7,035 nt of DNA from Chitinophagales bacterium (lineage in GTDB: Bacteria > Bacteroidota > Bacteroidia > Chitinophagales > UBA10324). The position numbers and the translations under genes are program-made. Numbering within the stretch: the stretch's first letter is position 1; each line of letters starts with the position of its first letter. The notes beneath the pieces were generated by a model. It ran no database searches and was not told where the DNA came from. It saw only the letters and a program-made list of their open reading frames with translations. The stretch lies in the NCBI GenBank assembly GCA_013695715.1, contig JACCZZ010000245.1, forward strand, positions 1 to 7,035, in the 5' to 3' direction. Shown in pieces: positions 4,811 through 7,035 of the stretch.

Positions 4811-7035
4811 TTAAAATGAAAAGTTCCGGATGAGTTCGAAAGGGTTGAGTTTACTGAAATCGAATGTGAATGAAATTCTCTTGTACCATGTGTTATAAAT
4901 ATCCGTGCTGTTTAGATTTATTTTTATATCATGGGAAAAAGCTAAAGGAACGTAAACTTCGACTACATCGGGAATCAAACTTATTCCGATACCTGCATCA
5001 AACTGTAAATTTGAATATGCATTCATAGCGGGTACAATTCCCGCATCTGCAAAAACAAAGATTGGTGAAAATACCGGCATGGGAACTTTTGTATTCAGTG
5101 CAATGATCCATGAATCGGAATAACCTAATTCTGGACTTATTCCCTCTGTCCGCATCTTAAACCCACCATCATCTGAAATTACTATTTGCTGAGACAGTAA
5201 GCCTGTGGTTTCCATCCTTCCAAAATACACTTCATCGAAGCGGTAGTCTTTGATACCAGTCGTGGGACCGAGATGAAAATCTGCATATCTCAGATCTGAG
5301 TTATCCAAAAGCATTAAGCCTGTAAAAAGACGAAGATCAATACCTGATTTTTTACGAGGATATGAAATGTGATATTTTGCCTCTAAATAAGTTTTTAAAT
5401 ATAAACCACTTCCCTCCGGCGAACCACCTTCCAACGAGCCAGAAAAACCAAAAGGATTAATTCTTCTTCTGTTTTGAAGTGAATATGTCAGTTGATTAAT
5501 TATCCAATGAAAATCACCCCCAATTGAAGGTGGTGTTATTGGATAGCGGAAATCCTGTTTAAGAAGAATATTGCGAAACCTGAGATTTTCATTAACAGGG
5601 CTTCTCGCATCCGGTTTTTTAAAATTCAAATCCAATTGCTGGGTAAACTTCATAAAACGAAAATCAGCTTCACTTTCGACTCCAAACGAAGATGCATCAG
5701 CATAGTGAAAAGATTTAAAAGATGAAGAGATGTTGATGCGACTTACAAAAATATTCCTGGGAAATAGTTGCAGATTAACCTCACTAAGGCCTATTAATTC
5801 TTTGCTGCCTGTGCCATAAGAGGGCATTAATAAAAAGCTTAATGGCTTATTTGAAAGTGGCGAATTGTACAACGCAAGCCCAATCCACATTTTATCATAC
5901 TTATTCCATCCAAATACGGGAGTAAAAAAGAGCTGAGTGCGTTCAGGGTTATCAATGCTGCCCAGCCACTGAAACCGTATTTTTTCTATATGACTAAATA
6001 TTCCTGAAGTCCGAACAGTATTATTTCGGCGATTCACTTCTGGAAGGTTCATGGGTGCATCAATTCTGAAAGCATTATATCTTCCTGCAGGAAACAGCAC
6101 CTCCATTTCTCCATCAAAACCGCCGTACCAGATTTCCTTTACGATCTTCTTATTTTCAATTGCATCAATTTGATAAGGACCTTTGATTTCGCCTTTGTTC
6201 GCTATAGTTAATTTCTGGAAAGAATCCCCACCTATTACCATAGTATCTCCGATGCTTTGCAATTTATAATCAAGATGCCCTGTTGTACCAATTATCTGGT
6301 CAAACAGCCATCCGAATTCTTTTCCTGTTTCCTTCTCAAAGAAAGCTTTTACATCAGCCGGATCAGGATGTTTATATTTCCATTCTTCAAAAAATTCATG
6401 CATGAGCTTATCGTAATTTTCTATTCCTAAAAAAGCTTCAAGATATTTCCAGACTACAGCGGTTTTGGCATAAACAATAGCGGCATAGTTGAATGTTGTA
6501 AAATCAGCAGCATCAATATTCATTGGCTGATCCTGATGGCGATTGGCTTGAAATTCATAGAGCAGATAATTTTGAAAGTTTCTTGGATACAGATTCAAAT
6601 CAAACAATTTCCCTACGAGTGATTTTGATGGAATTAAGCCCTGATGAGGATAACGTGCTTCAACGTATCTGTTTTCATAATAAGAATTGATTCCTTCATC
6701 CATCCATGCATTGCTGCGCTCATTAAATCCGAGAATTCCATAAAACCAGTTGTGACCTACTTCATGAGCAATAACAGTTTCAAGAGTTTTCACCCTATGA
6801 AATCCATCAGAGATCACTGTGATCATTGGATATTCCATGCCATCTCCCGCCTTTAAAGGACCCTCAATCGCAGTAGCCTGAGGATATGGATAATCACCTA
6901 CCCACTTTGAATAGTAAATAATAGAAGAATCTACAAAATGAATGGCATTTTTCCAAAGTGACGAACTTTCATCTTTGAACATCACCCAGGTGGTAACATC
7001 ATGATCAGATAAAGAAACATGGCTCTTCATCACCA
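4811..7035 (-). CDS. M1-family zinc metallopeptidase with C-terminal outer-membrane beta-barrel-like domain (N-terminus beyond the window)
   Basis: The frame is open to the right edge, so this is the C-terminal part; the GTG at 7033 is an internal codon, used here as residue 1. The gluzincin core is complete. It has substrate-binding GMEY at residues 65-68 (GAMEN in classic members), zinc site HEVGH at 90-94 with general base Glu91, third zinc ligand Glu113 in WMDEG at the canonical HExxH-X18-E spacing, and probable catalytic Tyr188 in VYAK. A helical segment (about 195-250) and a small beta segment (about 255-340) follow. From about 345 to 740 the sequence switches to alternating polar/hydrophobic strands with aromatic borders. 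This part includes GIKDYRFDEVYFGR at 593-606, FVFADAGIV at 659-667, FDAGIGISLI and VEVYVPLAFS, and ends in Phe. That pattern resembles the barrel end of Omp85/surface-antigen proteins. I infer a surface- or periplasm-facing aminopeptidase anchored in the outer membrane. The missing part should hold the signal peptide and the N-terminal beta-domain of M1 enzymes. Confidence 0.9.
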   Translation of the reverse strand, partial: VMKSHVSLSDHDVTTWVMFKDESSSLWKNAIHFVDSSIIYYSKWVGDYPYPQATAIEGPLKAGDGMEYPMITVISDGFHRVKTLETVIAHEVGHNWFYGILGFNERSNAWMDEGINSYYENRYVEARYPHQGLIPSKSLVGKLFDLNLYPRNFQNYLLYEFQANRHQDQPMNIDAADFTTFNYAAIVYAKTAVVWKYLEAFLGIENYDKLMHEFFEEWKYKHPDPADVKAFFEKETGKEFGWLFDQIIGTTGHLDYKLQSIGDTMVIGGDSFQKLTIANKGEIKGPYQIDAIENKKIVKEIWYGGFDGEMEVLFPAGRYNAFRIDAPMNLPEVNRRNNTVRTSGIFSHIEKIRFQWLGSIDNPERTQLFFTPVFGWNKYDKMWIGLALYNSPLSNKPLSFLLMPSYGTGSKELIGLSEVNLQLFPRNIFVSRINISSSFKSFHYADASSFGVESEADFRFMKFTQQLDLNFKKPDARSPVNENLRFRNILLKQDFRYPITPPSIGGDFHWIINQLTYSLQNRRRINPFGFSGSLEGGSPEGSGLYLKTYLEAKYHISYPRKKSGIDLRLFTGLMLLDNSDLRYADFHLGPTTGIKDYRFDEVYFGRMETTGLLSQQIVISDDGGFKMRTEGISPELGYSDSWIIALNTKVPMPVFSPIFVFADAGIVPAMNAYSNLQFDAGIGISLIPDVVEVYVPLAFSHDIKINLNSTDIYNTWYKRISFTFDFSKLNPFELIRNFSF

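Noticed and set aside
6644..6856. Plus-strand open frame of 70 codons
   Set aside because: It is antisense to the zinc-binding region of the M1 peptidase (HEVGH and WMDEG), so it is a shadow.
7022..7033. GTG at 7033 or ATG at 7030 as the true start of the peptidase gene
   Set aside because: The frame is open to the edge and the sequence begins only about 65 residues before the GMEY motif. M1 enzymes have a beta-domain of about 200 residues or more there plus an export signal, so the gene must begin outside the window.

Overview
The window looks like chromosomal DNA from a member of the Bacteroidota. It is AT-rich, and its start codons have A/T-rich leaders without Shine-Dalgarno sequences. 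One promoter matches the Bacteroidota form TTG-N21-TAnnTTTG. The proteins (an ABC-F ATPase, an ALDH7-type dehydrogenase and an M1 peptidase with an outer-membrane-like C-terminal half) fit that phylum. I cannot place it more precisely. I see no tRNA, rRNA, CRISPR array, insertion sequence or phage gene.

Layout from left to right. (1) Positions 1-1352, minus strand: an ABC-F translation-factor-type ATPase whose C-terminus runs off the left edge. (2) Positions 1353-1565: a divergent intergenic region. (3) Positions 1566-2270, plus strand: a secreted protein with a signal peptide, a Gln/Thr/Pro-rich repeat region and a charged helical C-terminal domain, followed by a clear hairpin terminator at 2291-2324. 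(4) Positions 2415-3959, minus strand: a complete ALDH7-family dehydrogenase, probably alpha-aminoadipic semialdehyde dehydrogenase of lysine catabolism, with a good promoter at 3998-4029. (5) Positions 4100-4804, plus strand: a four-helix membrane protein of unknown function, divergent from the dehydrogenase. (6) Positions 4811-7035, minus strand: the C-terminal 741 residues of an M1-family zinc metallopeptidase joined to a predicted outer-membrane beta-barrel. Its N-terminus lies beyond the right edge.

Neighbouring genes alternate in direction (-, +, -, +, -), so none form an operon and each is probably its own transcription unit. They do not make an evident pathway: translation, surface/periplasm, amino-acid catabolism, membrane and surface proteolysis are all represented. 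The items most worth following are the peptidase-barrel fusion, the repeat-bearing secreted protein and the small divergent control region at 3960-4099, which holds two 7-3-7 inverted repeats. I found no convincing sign of a defence system or a mobile element.
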